From Plectrocnemia conspersa (lineage: Eukaryota; Arthropoda; Insecta; Trichoptera; Polycentropodidae), in NCBI GenBank assembly GCA_009617715.1, contig VTFK01000224.1, positions 626,501 to 690,500 of the forward strand: 64,000 nt of DNA. The letters run 5' to 3'. How positions within the stretch are numbered: the first letter of the stretch is position 1; each line of letters opens with the position of its first letter. The notes beneath the pieces are model-generated. The model was not told the DNA's origin. It made no database searches and worked only from the letters and a program-made list of their open reading frames with translations. Positions 40,512-52,274 of the stretch are shown here, in pieces. The translations under genes were made by a program, and so were the position numbers.

Positions 40512-41091
40512 AAGTTATATTTTCATTAATGAATTTCAAATACATTATCACCGGTAGATATATATTCCTACTAGCTAAAATATAATTTAATTTATAGGCA
40601 CTGATGAAATTATACCTAATAAAACTTATAAAACTAATTATACTTTTAGAACTTTGGATTCAAGTACAAAATATAAACTAAGCCAATTCAACTCTCAGCG
40701 GAAAATAAATGAAAGAAGAAGTACAAACAGACGTCGTATCTCGGACATTGCTACATAGATTGTCGATATTACATTATGTTTTAAAAATATGATAACTATT
40801 CTTACTGATATTAATATGAACTTCTGATATGAGAGTATTGGTCAAAATTAATTCAAACCGAATTTCGGTCAATAGGAGGGCGATTCCACTGCAACACCAA
40901 CGGCGCGGTTTTATTGAGTTTCAAGTGGACTTCTTACTGCTGAAAAGGGATAATTGTTTTTTGCACTGTCAAAATGCGGTTTAGACACGCTCACTAAAAA
41001 TAATAAAAAAACTGCTTTCTGCAAAGAGAAAATGGCAAATCTCTAAATGTTCCAATAAATGCATAATAGTAAAAAAATATGATAACTATCT

Positions 41092-41410
41092 ATAGTGAAA
41101 CCTTGCGTAGCGAGCATAATTCGTTCCAGAATCTTACTCGTAATGCGAAACACTCGTTTACCGAAACAATTTTTCCCATACGCATAAATGTAAAATATGA
41201 TAATGCTTGACAGCTAATTAAGCGATGACAGCTAAATATCTAACGCTCACATTCCTTATTACAGAATGGTTTTGGCACAATCCAGGAATTTCCGGTATTA
41301 TCATCGTTTCTCGTTATGCGAAACCACACTCGTTAATTGAGTCATGTTTTACAATTTGTTTTTTTTTTTTATTATGGGAATTTCTCGTTACGGGAGGTGT
41401 TCATTAAGCG
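41092..41410. repeat. Possible pogo/Tigger-derived repeat
   Basis: Starts GTGAAACCTTGCGTAGCGAG with CATAATTCGTTCCAGAAT, the style of a Tigger-type terminus. Diverged inverted motifs (TTCTCGTTATGCGAAACCAC; TCTCGTTACGGGAGGTGTTC) follow at 41308-41402. No transposase remains. Confidence 0.4.
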
Positions 41411-41964
41411 CTGTTCCATTATATAATGTGATTTGGCGAACGTGTGATAATGATGGCATAATGACAACGAGACACAACTCAGCTGTTACATATATTCGGA
41501 GTAATTCATTCGACAACACTGGGTGTAAGGCTTAGGCCTATTCGTCATTCACGTATTCGTCACTGTACGCTTGTTATACGCCTGCTTGCTGAGTACATAT
41601 AAACTAACGAAATATTATTTGACTTCCCACCTGACTCCAAACTTTCTCAGTAATATCCTTTCTTGCATAATCTGCAAGATTACTATTATAAAGACACTGG
41701 TACTTTTCTACGATTTGAACAAATTTAGCAGCTGAAATTGCCATTGTTTTCTACGCGTTCACGCAGTTCGATACGCTCAGGCGTCTGACATCTTTGACGA
41801 CTGTCGTCATGAATCTTGCATGCGGCGACGTGAGCGTGACGTTGTCCTTAGTCCTTAAATGAATTATTGTTTGCTATTTTTAAAGCTATACATTTTATAG
41901 CTATATTTTTATAGCCAGTATTTATCACACACCGACGCCGTAAATTTCTAAAAATATGTTTTGT

Positions 41965-42135
41965 CGGACAAATGGTGACGGGTGTCAATTAGATACAGAT
42001 TAAGCTGCTGCAATAGTATATTTATTAAAACTTGGTGAGAGATGGAAAGGTGGACGAGTTCTACCAAAAGAATGTGCTGCCCTCCGTCGCCGTCACCTCA
42101 GTAGTACTAGAGTGCCGCTAAGTTTTGCCATACTA
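41965..42135 (-). mobile_element. Old solo LTR, same family as 18573 and 38806
   Basis: On the minus strand it contains AGTACTACTGAGGTGACGGC and ends ATTGACACCCGTCACCATT. The plus strand shows GGTGACGGGTGTCAATTAGA and TTAAGCTGCTGCAATAGTAT, matching the LTR 3' region, and TAAGTTTTGCCATA matching its 5' region. It is the most diverged of the four copies and slightly shortened. Confidence 0.65.
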
Positions 42136-42916
42136 AATGAATAAATAAAGAGGATCTTCAGACAAATTATTACCAAAATTAATCGTAATTTCCTGAAATT
42201 ATTGAGCTGTTGTTAAACTATAAACGGCCACGACCGCTGTCCGGTCGTGAGGACACAACTGGAACGAAAATGACCAAGGTAACTTTAAATTATTTGCGTC
42301 AATGTGGCTTATCCAAGGCTTAGTCAAGATTACGACAATAGCACCAATATGCAATATACAATATTATATTTCAAATATCAATCCAGGAGCGTGTTTCATT
42401 TTATGTGTGTCATTTTTTAAGCCTAGTCATTGTTTATGCTGTAAATAGAGCATTTTAATTTTAATTTTTAATCGACGGAGCTAGACGGCCAGGGCCCCTG
42501 GCCCTCTAGCTCTGTCACACGCACGCAGCAGCATGGTGTTTTTGCGATCGTGTGACTGCGATACAATATTTCACTGGCCACTAATGATTATAAACTGATT
42601 AGTAATTGCTACCAAAGAAGAAAACTCTAATTGCAACAATAAATTGATTATTTTATGAAAAAATGGCGTAATAATATAATGGCTATACAAAAGTTATTAT
42701 TGTTCTCATTACGTAAAGATAAATATAATGGATTTGTAAAAAAAATGAACGTATGTTTGTAGTTATTAATTAATTAATAGGATAAGTCACGTGTTTTTTT
42801 TTCTTTTACCTAGGCAGCGCCGATGACGAAATAGTATTTTTAATACTGGCAACATTAATTATCTGGCAGCTGCGGAGTATTTGTTATTAACTGCTGTCTT
42901 TCAGTAATCTACAAAA
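42136..42916. other. Upstream region of CIR1
   Basis: AT-rich DNA containing a hairpin (GAGCTAGACGGCCAGGGCC pairing with CCTGGCCCTCTAGCTC at about 42478-42516) and half of the 23.8 kb fold-back element up to about 42580. The CIR1 promoter should lie in the last few hundred bases; no core motif could be assigned. Confidence 0.4.
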
Positions 42917-45900
42917 ATGGGGAAAGGATTCAATAATTACATGTGTAAAAAGTTTTTCCATCCGGCTTCGAGAGATAACCTAAAGAGGGTAACAATTTTA
43001 ACCATATTATAAAAACAATATACGATATGTTACTGGTGATTTATGATTTATAATGTTGAATGTTACAGGTATGGATGGCTGAACAGAAAACGGAAGCCTA
43101 CAAAAAGAAACAAGAAGAATTGCGTTTGCAATATGAGAAAGAACAAGACCTTCACGAAAATAAGTATGCATAGTTTTATTGTAATACATATAACCAAATT
43201 GTTATTTTTTCGGTTCATCACCCGTTTTATTATTATATTTCAGAGCCATGCTCAGCAAAGAGAGTAAAGACAAGTTGAGCGTAAACTTTATGTATGAGCC
43301 TCCTCCGGGTGCCAAGAAAGAGCGAGAAAAGGAAGACAACGAGCCCGAGTACAAGTTTGAATGGCAACGCAAATACAACGCACCCAGAGAGAGCTATTGC
43401 AAAGGAGACACTGAAATTCGGGATCAACCGTTCGGTATTCTCGTCAGGAACGTTCGTTGCATAAAGTGTCACAAATGGGGTCACATAAACACAGGTATGA
43501 ATTGTAATTCGATATGCCATGTAAATTATTACTTGTAGATTGTATTGATTTATTTTTGTCGTTGCAGATAAGGAATGCAGCATGTATGCATTGTCAATGA
43601 GCGAAGCTCGTGCGTTGACGGACGATAAAAACAATGAGAACAAAAACAAGAACGGCTTTTCGGAAACGTTAATATCTGGACTCGCCGAAGTCGGCTTAGC
43701 TTTACGGCCCGGTGCGATACCTCTCGGAGTTTGCGATACACCCGCTTTACCGCCGGAGACGTCATGCGAAGCTCCCGATATAATCGCACAACTGAATCAC
43801 AAACAGAAAAAGAAATTATTAAAGTAATCAATATTTTTTTATACATACAATCTTAATAAAAGTTTCATAGTCGCCTACTACCTCTGACTAGGTGGTGGAC
43901 AACTTACTTTTTACAATTAAATAATATATTTACTTGGGGAATGAATTACAAGTAAAGATCAATGAATATATTTTGGGATTGATTTTAATATAGTCGTCAT
44001 GGGTTTTAAAGCAGAGAGGGATGGGGGCATTTGCTCCCCCTCCCTTAAATTTAACCAGAAACATTTAATAAAATACTTCATAATGAAATTGAAATATTAA
44101 AAAAAAGACTGCTGACTAGCAAACTTTTGCCCTCCCCCACCCCCTTGAGAAAATTTAAAATGACATTCCTGATTCTAAACCAGAAATTCTCGAGTTATCC
44201 CTTAAAGAAAATCTAAAAAAACAGTTGAATCTATCCTGAAACTATTTTGTAAAATATGATTTGAATGAAATTATATTTTACAATACATTTACACCGGTAG
44301 ATATATATGTTTTTACTAGTGAAAATATAATTTTCTGGTAGGTGTTAGTAAAATTATATGATTTAATTTTTCCATAAGTAGTAATATATACAATTACATA
44401 CTTATCATTATTTATTTACATGTAATGTATAAATGTTACAGTGAATGTGTATTTTTCAGTGAGGTTATATTTTCACTAGTGAAGTCCAAATACATTTTCA
44501 CCAGTAGATATATATTTCTACCAGCAAAAATATAATTTAACTGATAGGCGCCAATATGCTACTCTAAAATGTCTGAAACTCAATTTGACAGTTGCAAAAC
44601 TTCCATTTGCTGTTCAAACCCAAACAAACGAAAGTTTAAAAGAAACTAATTATACTTTTAAAACTATTATTAGGTCAAGTCCAAATACAAACTACGCCAA
44701 CTTAACTCTCAGGAGAAAATAAGCCAAAGAAGTACAGACGGACCTCGCATATTGCCCCATAGTTTGTCTGCACTTCGATATTATTGTTTTAAATATATAA
44801 TATCTATTTTTACCGATATTACTATGGATCAAATTATATTCAAACCGAATTTTGGTCAATAGGGGAGTGCATAAACAATTATCACTTCTCAGAAGTTAAA
44901 AATCCACATCAAAAGCAATAAAACCGTGTCGGCGCCGTTACAATGGGAACGCTCGGTAACAAGCGTTCCTACTGCGACGACGCCGACATGATTTTATTGC
45001 TTTTGATGTGGATTTTTGACTTCTGAGAAGAGATAATTGTTTTTTGCGCTCTCCTATTGACCAAAATTCGGTTTAGATATGATCCCTTTATTCGATTCTC
45101 ACTTATTATAAGCCATAATATTTTATAAAAAGTTAGATAACCGAGCGTCAGCAAAATTTTATTACCTTTGATGTGGATTTTAAACAGTCCCCTTTGAATT
45201 TAGTCGTAAAAATGCATATCATTTAATGAAATGGAAATATTTAAAACTGGCTGTCCAACTTTTTTTTTGTGCGTGCTGCTATTAAAATGCTGCAAAAGAC
45301 TGATGTAACTACTTGGTGTGTCTGACCTAGTCAAGATGAGTCTGTTACAGAACTTTCTAATCCACTCTTACACTTGCAGAGGTGACAGACATACATCACC
45401 ATTCTAAACTTTTATTATTTAAAGAATTATAATGAGTTTGACCCCTTCACTGTTCAATCAACTACTCTTTGCTGCATGTTGCTGGAGCACCGGGCAGTTT
45501 GAGGTAGTGTCATGCCTCATTTGTACCGACTGCTATTTTTTTTAATCGCTCTTGTAATGTTTTTATTTGAATTATCTTTATAGTTATGAAAACCTTTTGT
45601 GAGAATTACAAAATGAAGTAAGAATAATTTTATACTAACTATATTAGTACATTATAAATTTAAGGACAGATTAGTGCAGTCCATAACGTCTCAGACTAGT
45701 AACTCTGAGGTTGCGGATTCAAGCCCCGGCAGCGGCACTCGAATTTTTATTTATAAAAAATGCGCTATATTATTATAAATCGGCCCCAGCTGCCGTGACA
45801 TCTATTGATTATAAATTGTATTACATGTATTAATTAACCCTTTCACCGCGAATGGCTTCTATAGAAGTCATCGTGAAAATTTCCAGTACTCATTGGGCAC

Positions 45901-46482
45901 ATAAAGGTGCCATAAACCTTTGAGCCTAATAATATGGTTATTTAGTATTATTTAAGGCTGTAAATCACTTGTATTTATTAAACAATTATATTTTTTAAAT
46001 ATGGCATGAATAGGTGCCTACCACATATTAACAAATTTCGAAATGGTGTACAAACATATTAGCCGCGGTGAAAGGGTTAATTGTATAGATGTCACCAATT
46101 CCTAACTTTATGTCTATATTCTATAGATTGACTTACCCAGTTGGTACAGATTTACTCCGTTGTAACGTATTGGGCTCACGCCTGTAAAATTACAACGGAA
46201 GATAATATAAATATTTAACCAACGTTGAGTTTCAAATTGTTTAAACTTACATAGTATATTTGAGAAATACCTAAATTATTTTTTAATTTATTGTATACTA
46301 CACTGCTATAATTTTATTTCAGAAAATTAGAAAAGTTGGAACGTAAAGCGTTGAAGAAGAAGAAGAAATCCAAACATTCTCGTGATAGTTCGCCCGAGGA
46401 GAAGAAGCGACGCAAAGAGTGCAAGAAGAAAAAGACAGACAAACACGAAGAGAGCAAGGATAAGAAGAGACGTAATAAATAG
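42917..46482 (+). CDS. CIR1: CIR1, corepressor interacting with RBPJ
   Basis: Nuclear protein that in vertebrates links RBPJ/CSL to SAP30-HDAC corepressors and is also found with splicing factors. Five exons in phase: 42917-42988, 43069-43163, 43244-43494, 43568-43823, 46323-46482; 277 residues. It starts [20 protein letters not shown], the CIR N-terminal domain signature, followed by [33 protein letters not shown] and [21 protein letters not shown] zinc-knuckle-like C-x2-C-x4-H-x6-C lies at 128-143. The tail is short and Lys-rich ([20 protein letters not shown]), much shorter than the long RS-like tail of human CIR1 (about 450 residues). A poly(A) signal follows at 46493-46498, only 11 nt past the stop. 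The 2.5 kb intron 4 holds nested repeats. Confidence 0.92.
44005..45260 (+). repeat. Palindrome-bearing repeat family, most complete forward copy (CIR1 intron 4)
   Basis: A ~1.26 kb unit. An end segment (about 44010-44230, CTCGAGTTATCCCTTAAAGA) is followed by two related ~100 bp blocks (44270-44365 and 44463-44565, both with TAGATATATAT inside TTTTCACYRGTARA-like contexts), then CTCAATTTGACAGTTGCAAA. The large palindrome follows at 44827-45086, and a closing segment near 45130-45260 (AAAAATGCATATCATTTAAT) repeats the end segment. No coding capacity. The same order, reversed, is seen at 57868-59450. Confidence 0.75.
44827..45086. repeat. Large imperfect palindrome
   Basis: The arms 44827-44937 and 44978-45086 are inverted copies with scattered mismatches: AATCCACATCAAAAGCAATA against TATTGCTTTTGATGTGGATT, and GAATTTTGGTCAATAGG against CCTATTGACCAAAATTC. 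The ~40 bp spacer holds a smaller hairpin, GGAACGCT/AGCGTTCC. The homologous palindrome is at 58279-58468. Confidence 0.9.
45670..46165 (+). repeat. tRNA-derived SINE, copy B, interrupted by a MITE
   Basis: The head CTCAGACTAGTAACTCTGAG forms a perfect 6 bp anticodon-type stem, then GCGGATTCAAGCCCCGGC is a T-arm with a B-box-like core. The body resumes after the MITE with TGACTTACCCAGTTGGTACA, as in copy A at 26079. Confidence 0.72.
45838..46076. mobile_element. piggyBac-type MITE with TTAA duplication
   Basis: A 239 bp insertion with perfect 13 bp inverted ends CCCTTTCACCGCG / CGCGGTGAAAGGG, flanked on both sides by TTAA (45834-45837 and 46077-46080). TTAA duplication and C-run ends are the piggyBac signature. 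No coding capacity. A diverged relative lies at about 49700-50085. Confidence 0.9.
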
Positions 46483-48327
46483 ATATCTGTAGAATAAAGA
46501 AAAAACAATTCGATTCGATTCAGCTATAGGTATATAGCTGTAAAACATTTATTATTCACAATATCAACGTGGGTAAACAGTAGGGTTACATTGGAACATA
46601 ATCGTAATATGTGTATAATATATAATGCCAGTCCCCGATGATTATGTTATCAACGACGTGCAAAACGGTCTGGCACGATAATTGTATTTTATATGTGTAA
46701 AGCAGTAAAATGACACAAAAAATATGTGTATGCATAGTAAATTTATTATCATGAAAAAATATTTGTTTTTATGGGAATGCTCTCGAATGAAAATAATTTG
46801 CAAATTCGTTTTTTAACAATAACGCTAAGTATATATCTACATGTATACTAAATCTAGAACTGACCATAAGGACCTCTTCCAGAAATTTTTTCAAGAAAAT
46901 TAAAAATTTTACAGTTATGATAGTATACTATTTTAACATCTTAAAATAATGATTTGGAATTGTTTTAGAATAAGAATATTGTTTGCGTATTGTATAAAAT
47001 TTTAAATGTATCGTTTATGGAATAAAGAAACTTATAAATCAAAAAAATCTTTTAGCATTCGAAAAAAACTCTTACATAATTAATCTTTCATCGATATTGA
47101 TATGTAAAATAATAAACTTAAAAATACTAAACAAATTTATAAACCGACGCAAAGGATCGTTATGGCCAATCAGTGGAATGTCATCGATCTATATTTATAC
47201 TATATCTAAAATATATAGACTCCAAACACCAAGTGTTGTATAATAACAATGATATAATATACGGATAAAAATATCCGTGCATATCAAACTTCACTCCTAA
47301 ACTAAATGAAAAAAATAACTATTAAACGTGATAACTATGTAACATGATTATCAGTAAAGAAAACGTGCATAATAAATTCAATAAAAAAATAATCATGGTT
47401 AACGTTCTTTTTTACAATAACACTAAGCACAATGAAATTACAATGAGATATCGATTTATAATTAGACATTCGAAAGATTCTATATTACATACACATATTT
47501 ATATTACACAGTATATATCTGCATCTATCTGATTTACTGGTAGATTGTTTGCAAATAGACACAGATTTATAAGAATAGAACATCTAATTTAAACATCTCG
47601 CTATAATTTTTTCAATTATTTATTGCCTTTAACTCTTTAAGTATTTTATTCCGTATATTTAATTATTGTTAATGTTTTAAATAACAATATTTCGTTTTTA
47701 TATTATAATATTTATACGAGCTAATATACATATGACATTTCAACGTTGAAATATTATATTTGAAATAAAATTCATGACATGCTTACAGATGATTATAATG
47801 TTATCATTAATATGCAGATACAATAATATATAAAAAAAATAACACTCAACGATCGTCCAAAAAAATATAACTCGATAGTATTAGTTAACCGTAATATAAT
47901 ATTCAACTAAAATTAAAATGTATTTGATTGCATAATACCAATCGATTGTTATTGTAGATAATACAGGAAAATATTCGCAAACTGCATAATGAGACTTGTA
48001 AAAAGCTATATATAGATATTGAGATTTTTACACTGTGATCAACTTTGAGCCTTTAAATCCTTTATTATCATACCAATAAACATAACTATATATAATAAAT
48101 GTGCATATACATATATATGTAGTATATATAACTATATAATTGCTTTGCTATAACTAACGTAGCTTTATACACTTTTTAAATCATATCGAGCTACTATTAT
48201 AAGTGTCAAACATTTCATTTTATCTTCGTTTCAAACAAAACAAATACGTGTAAGTCATGATTATCATCAAATTTGAAAACCTTCGAAGCACAGCCTTCTA
48301 GTGATATTTAAATTTTATGTTTACTTC
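46483..48327. other. CIR1 / NECAP convergent intergenic region
   Basis: 1.8 kb of very AT-rich DNA. A minus-strand AATAAA (TTTATT at 48061-48066) could end NECAP transcripts. No gene, TIR pair or RNA gene seen. Confidence 0.5.
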
Positions 48328-51300
48328 TTAAAATTGGACCCAATTGCTGTTCGCTGCTGGTGCTTGCTGTTGCGGTTGCTGTGTTTGGCCACTGAAAATA
48401 AAATTTGGTTGGCAATATTTTAAAATATGTTTGTAAAATATGTATTGATAAATAAATACCCCGCAGAATTATAATCGCCCCAATCGGACGATTGCGTCGT
48501 TGGATTTGTAGGTGTTGTGGAGTGCTGCGGAGACGGCGGAGGAATTTTCAACCCCCCGGGCGGTGGAGGTAAAAGTACACCGCCTCCGGCAGCTGGTCTC
48601 GGCTTTACCTTGCTCGATCCTTCGCTTCCGTCTTTTTTCTATAATAGTAATCAAACCAACAGTATCAACAAATATTCAATAAAAAATGGAGTGCTGCATA
48701 CCTCATCTTTAAAATTATAAATATATTATCTGCATACTTAACTATAAGCACCAAACGTTTTTTTATTTCATTTTTATACAAAGCTGGCTAATTTTGTTGA
48801 ACCAGATAACATTCGGTTTTCGATGTATTATGAATATGAATATGCCAAATATGTTTTTATGAAGCAACATAGATATAACTGCCGATAATGCATGTATTTC
48901 CCTAATCATTCTTCTGATAATGGTGTCAAAAATAAAACTTTTAAAAACAATGACACATGAAGCAGTGAAAAAAATCCCGCATTAGTATCATCAGCCAGTG
49001 ATCGCAATATTGAATCGAAACACAGTACTTCGAAAAACTAAGTAAATGGAAATCTATCTAAATAGATCCTACAAAATAAGAGACGAAGAATAAATTTTCC
49101 ATACAAAATTCCATTCATAACCCAAAATTATTTATTTTCCCTTGGGTGTATCAATATTATATTTCTGAAAATGTTTCTAAAGGGAACTTGCTGTATAGTC
49201 TTTCCCAGTAATATTGAAGCAAACATCTAAGGGTTAAATTTAATGTTTCTCGTAAGTGAATATTGAAGGGAGAAAAGTGTTGTTCTTGGTTCTGGAATAG
49301 TTTCAGTAACAACGGAGTTACCAATGGTATATAATAGGGATATACGAAAGATATACATATAATATACCAGGAATACATCCTTCAGCCAACGACAAGCCAG
49401 AGGCTAAGCTCCAACCTACAGCATGTGAAGGGGCGTCGAGGCACCTGCCCCTCACTATCTTCAGTGTTAGTGTTTAGACATTTTGTGTATGTGTGGCTTA
49501 TAGTAAGTGAAGATTTATATGTTGTATAACATCTACACATAATAAATAAATAATATAATCAGAAAATTGTTATGGATGATCAGTCTATAATTTTATAGGA
49601 AGAATTATCGAGATAATTCTGACATCATTATCAGTATAAGCTTAATAAAATATAATTAAAAAAAAAAAAATCGCCGATCAGTATTAGGTATGATTCTGAA
49701 GGTTCTTAAAATCGCTAGTATGAATTGGGTACCCAACATGAACTTTTGAGCCTTGTAATATGGTTATTTTATTTAATTCAAGGCTTTAATTTATTGAATT
49801 ATAATATTTAAAAAAATTATGGCATAAATAGATGCCCATCACATATTATCAAAAAGCAAAAGGCCGATTTCACACGTGCCGGATGGATTTGCCCGGCACC
49901 GGGCCGGCGTCGTGTAGTAGGGGTGGTGTTGTATGGGCAGCGTCGGGCCGGCGCTGGATGGATTCGTTCGGCACGTCTGAAATGGTCAGTACTAGCCCAT
50001 ACAACACCACCAACACTACACGGCGCCGGGCGAATCCATCCGGCAAAGGGTGTACAAAAATAACTGCCACAATCAAAGGTTTAAACTGCAGATATTATAA
50101 TAACAGGTACCTGGACTTTATCGAGCCTTCCAATTTGTTTGAATTTATGCGTATTATATACATTGACTGAACACGACAAGGATTATTTATTGCATTAATT
50201 TATTGATAAAGCAAAGTCAGTGGTTCTCTAATTGTTTTGTAAGCTTTTTTTTATTAATTTCTCACATTTATCAATTTATGATTATTTTATTTACTTATAC
50301 ATTAGAGTAAATTTTGATTTATTAATAAATATAATTTAGTGGTTCTCAACATTTTATTAAAACATTTTTTATTTATGACTCACTTTTATCAACTTATGGT
50401 TATTTTATTTACATTAGAGTATATTTTGTTTTATCGATCAATGGTTCTCAATATTTTATTGTAAGTTTTTTATTCGCATCTCACTTTATAAACTAAATAT
50501 TTTATTTATGTCTCACTTTTATCAAATTATAATTATTTTATTCACCTATATATTAGAGTAAATGTTGCTTTATTGATAAAGTAATTGAGTGGTTCTCAAT
50601 ATTTTATTTTAAGTTTTTTATTTACCTCGCAATTTTATCAACTTATGATTATTTTATTCACGTATATATAATATTAGAGTAAATATTACTTTATTGATAA
50701 AATATACTAAGTGGTTATCAACATTTTATTTTAAGTTTTTTATGTGGATAATTACACATAAAAGGGATTTAGATTGTGTACGTAATATACATTTATTATA
50801 CGTATTTTTGTCACTAAATGCGAATGATATCAAAACATCATTGATAAATATATGTTATATATGAAATTACAAACATTTACTAAAAAATATGAATCCACTA
50901 AATATAAATATTTTTATAATATATCGAAATATTATTGAAAATGATACTTGAATATTTTTTGGGGCTATATTAAGAAAAATAAATCGATTGTACGTCTCAA
51001 CGAGCAAACAAAAACTCTTAGGGATGATCGAAAGAGTCTGTCACTAAAAATTAAACCACGGACTGTTTAAATCGTTGATAAATTCCATGTTTTAGCTGTA
51101 TTGAAGTCTATAGGGGGTGTAACAAAATAATTATATGTTACGTAGTTCTGTTTATTATTAAATGAATTATTATTAATAGAGTTTCTGTTTATTATTAATA
51201 GAATTAAATGATTATTGACAATTGTTTTTTTTAAATTTGTTTGTTTATTACGGTTTTTTTTATGTGTAATAATTAAATAAATATTTAAAGAAATTGTAAA

Positions 51301-52274
51301 TAAGTAATTGAATACAATTTTCAAGTATTTTTGAAGGCCTGTGCCTTTGCAATCGTTCTTAGTGGGTAGTACTATTTTTTAGGGATACTGCACTTTCACG
51401 AACAGCTACTGCTCGGTTATATATTATTTTATTATTCGAACGTTTAACGTTTTACAACTAAGAATCCAGAAACATATAAATACCGTAATTTTCATGTTAA
51501 TTTTAATGGTTTCGCCTTCTTTGAAGCTAAAGTCTTGCTCAGCTCGCACAGGAGCATGTTCTGCCTCTTTTTCTTTTTTGAGCCATTTAAAATGGTCCTG
51601 AAGCGCCACGTTCAGGTCGAATGAATCGGAACGATCACCGAAACCCAATCCGATGAATGCAGTTCGACCTTTATATTTACAATAAAAAAATATTGAAAAT
51701 CAGTATTTATATTTGATACACGAATCGTATATTTGTTACCATTGTCGTCTTGTATGCGCAGAACGAAATATCTCGAGCTGTCCGAGACCGATTCCAAAGC
51801 GACACCGGGGTAAGTTTCGATTGGACATTTAGCATATAAATCACCGGACATTTTGTCTTCCAACTTTATGATGCATTCATTGCCTTTGGCGACGAGACGC
51901 ATTCTTCCCGTCCATTGCGGTTCTTGAAGATTCCAATCGGCCGCCCTGAAATTTTCGGTATTAATTACTGTCAATTTATATTTATATATTGTTGCATATA
52001 TTTTGTGCGAAGAGTTCACGAGTTACAAATTCAATTGTATATATTCTATATTTTTATTTAATTGTAAAATATGATTATAAATTTAACGGGGAATTTATGA
52101 ATATTGCAAAAATCCTCACAAAGAAAATGTAAAGTGAAAAATGTATAATACATATTGATGTAAAATTATAATAAAATATCGTTATTACCGATAACCGCGA
52201 TTAGAAGTTCGCGGAGGTATTTTAAACACAAATACTTCCTGTTTCACAAGCAGAATACTCTCGTAAGTCTCCAT
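48328..52274 (-). CDS. NECAP: NECAP, adaptin-ear-binding coat-associated protein
   Basis: Clathrin-coat accessory protein that binds the AP-2 (and AP-1) appendage and regulates endocytosis; cytosolic. Five exons on the minus strand: 52189-52274, 51740-51945, 51484-51668, 48460-48638, 48328-48391, in phase, 239 residues. The PHear domain spans roughly residues 1-135: [92 protein letters not shown]. Next come [11 protein letters not shown] and a Pro-rich linker ([20 protein letters not shown]). The protein ends in WVQF, the family's AP-2 ear-binding motif, encoded by a 64 nt last exon. Intron 3 (2.8 kb) contains nested MITEs. Human NECAP1/2 are about 270 residues; the linker is shorter here. 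Confidence 0.94.
49700..50085. mobile_element. Diverged piggyBac-type MITE carrying a Harbinger-like MITE
   Basis: GAGCCTTGTAATATGGTTAT and ATGGCATAAATAGATGCCCA before the insertion, and GGTGTACAAAAATAACTGCC after it, match 45920-46065 of the intact MITE. The insertion sits in the shared AAA-rich stretch. The outer TIRs of this copy have decayed. Confidence 0.6.
49862..50045. mobile_element. Harbinger-like MITE, shortened copy
   Basis: The left end GGCCGATTTCACACGTGCCG and the GGGCCGGCG palindromic blocks match the 38900-39465 element. GTACTAGCCCATACAACACC is shared word for word with 39382-39401. The right TIR is cut off after CGAATCCATCCGGCA. Confidence 0.72.

Larger units (their letters stand above)
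38740..40990 (+). repeat. Copy of the palindrome-bearing repeat family, split by an LTR element
   Basis: 38740-38805 (TGTTACAGTAAATGTGTATT) continues after the LTR retrotransposon at 40512-40990 (ATTTCAAATACATTATCACC, ACCGAATTTCGGTCAATAGG, GCGCGGTTTTATTGAGTTTC, GATAATTGTTTTTTGCACTG). Joining the two parts restores the order seen at 44440-45080. Only one arm of the central palindrome remains. Confidence 0.7.
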
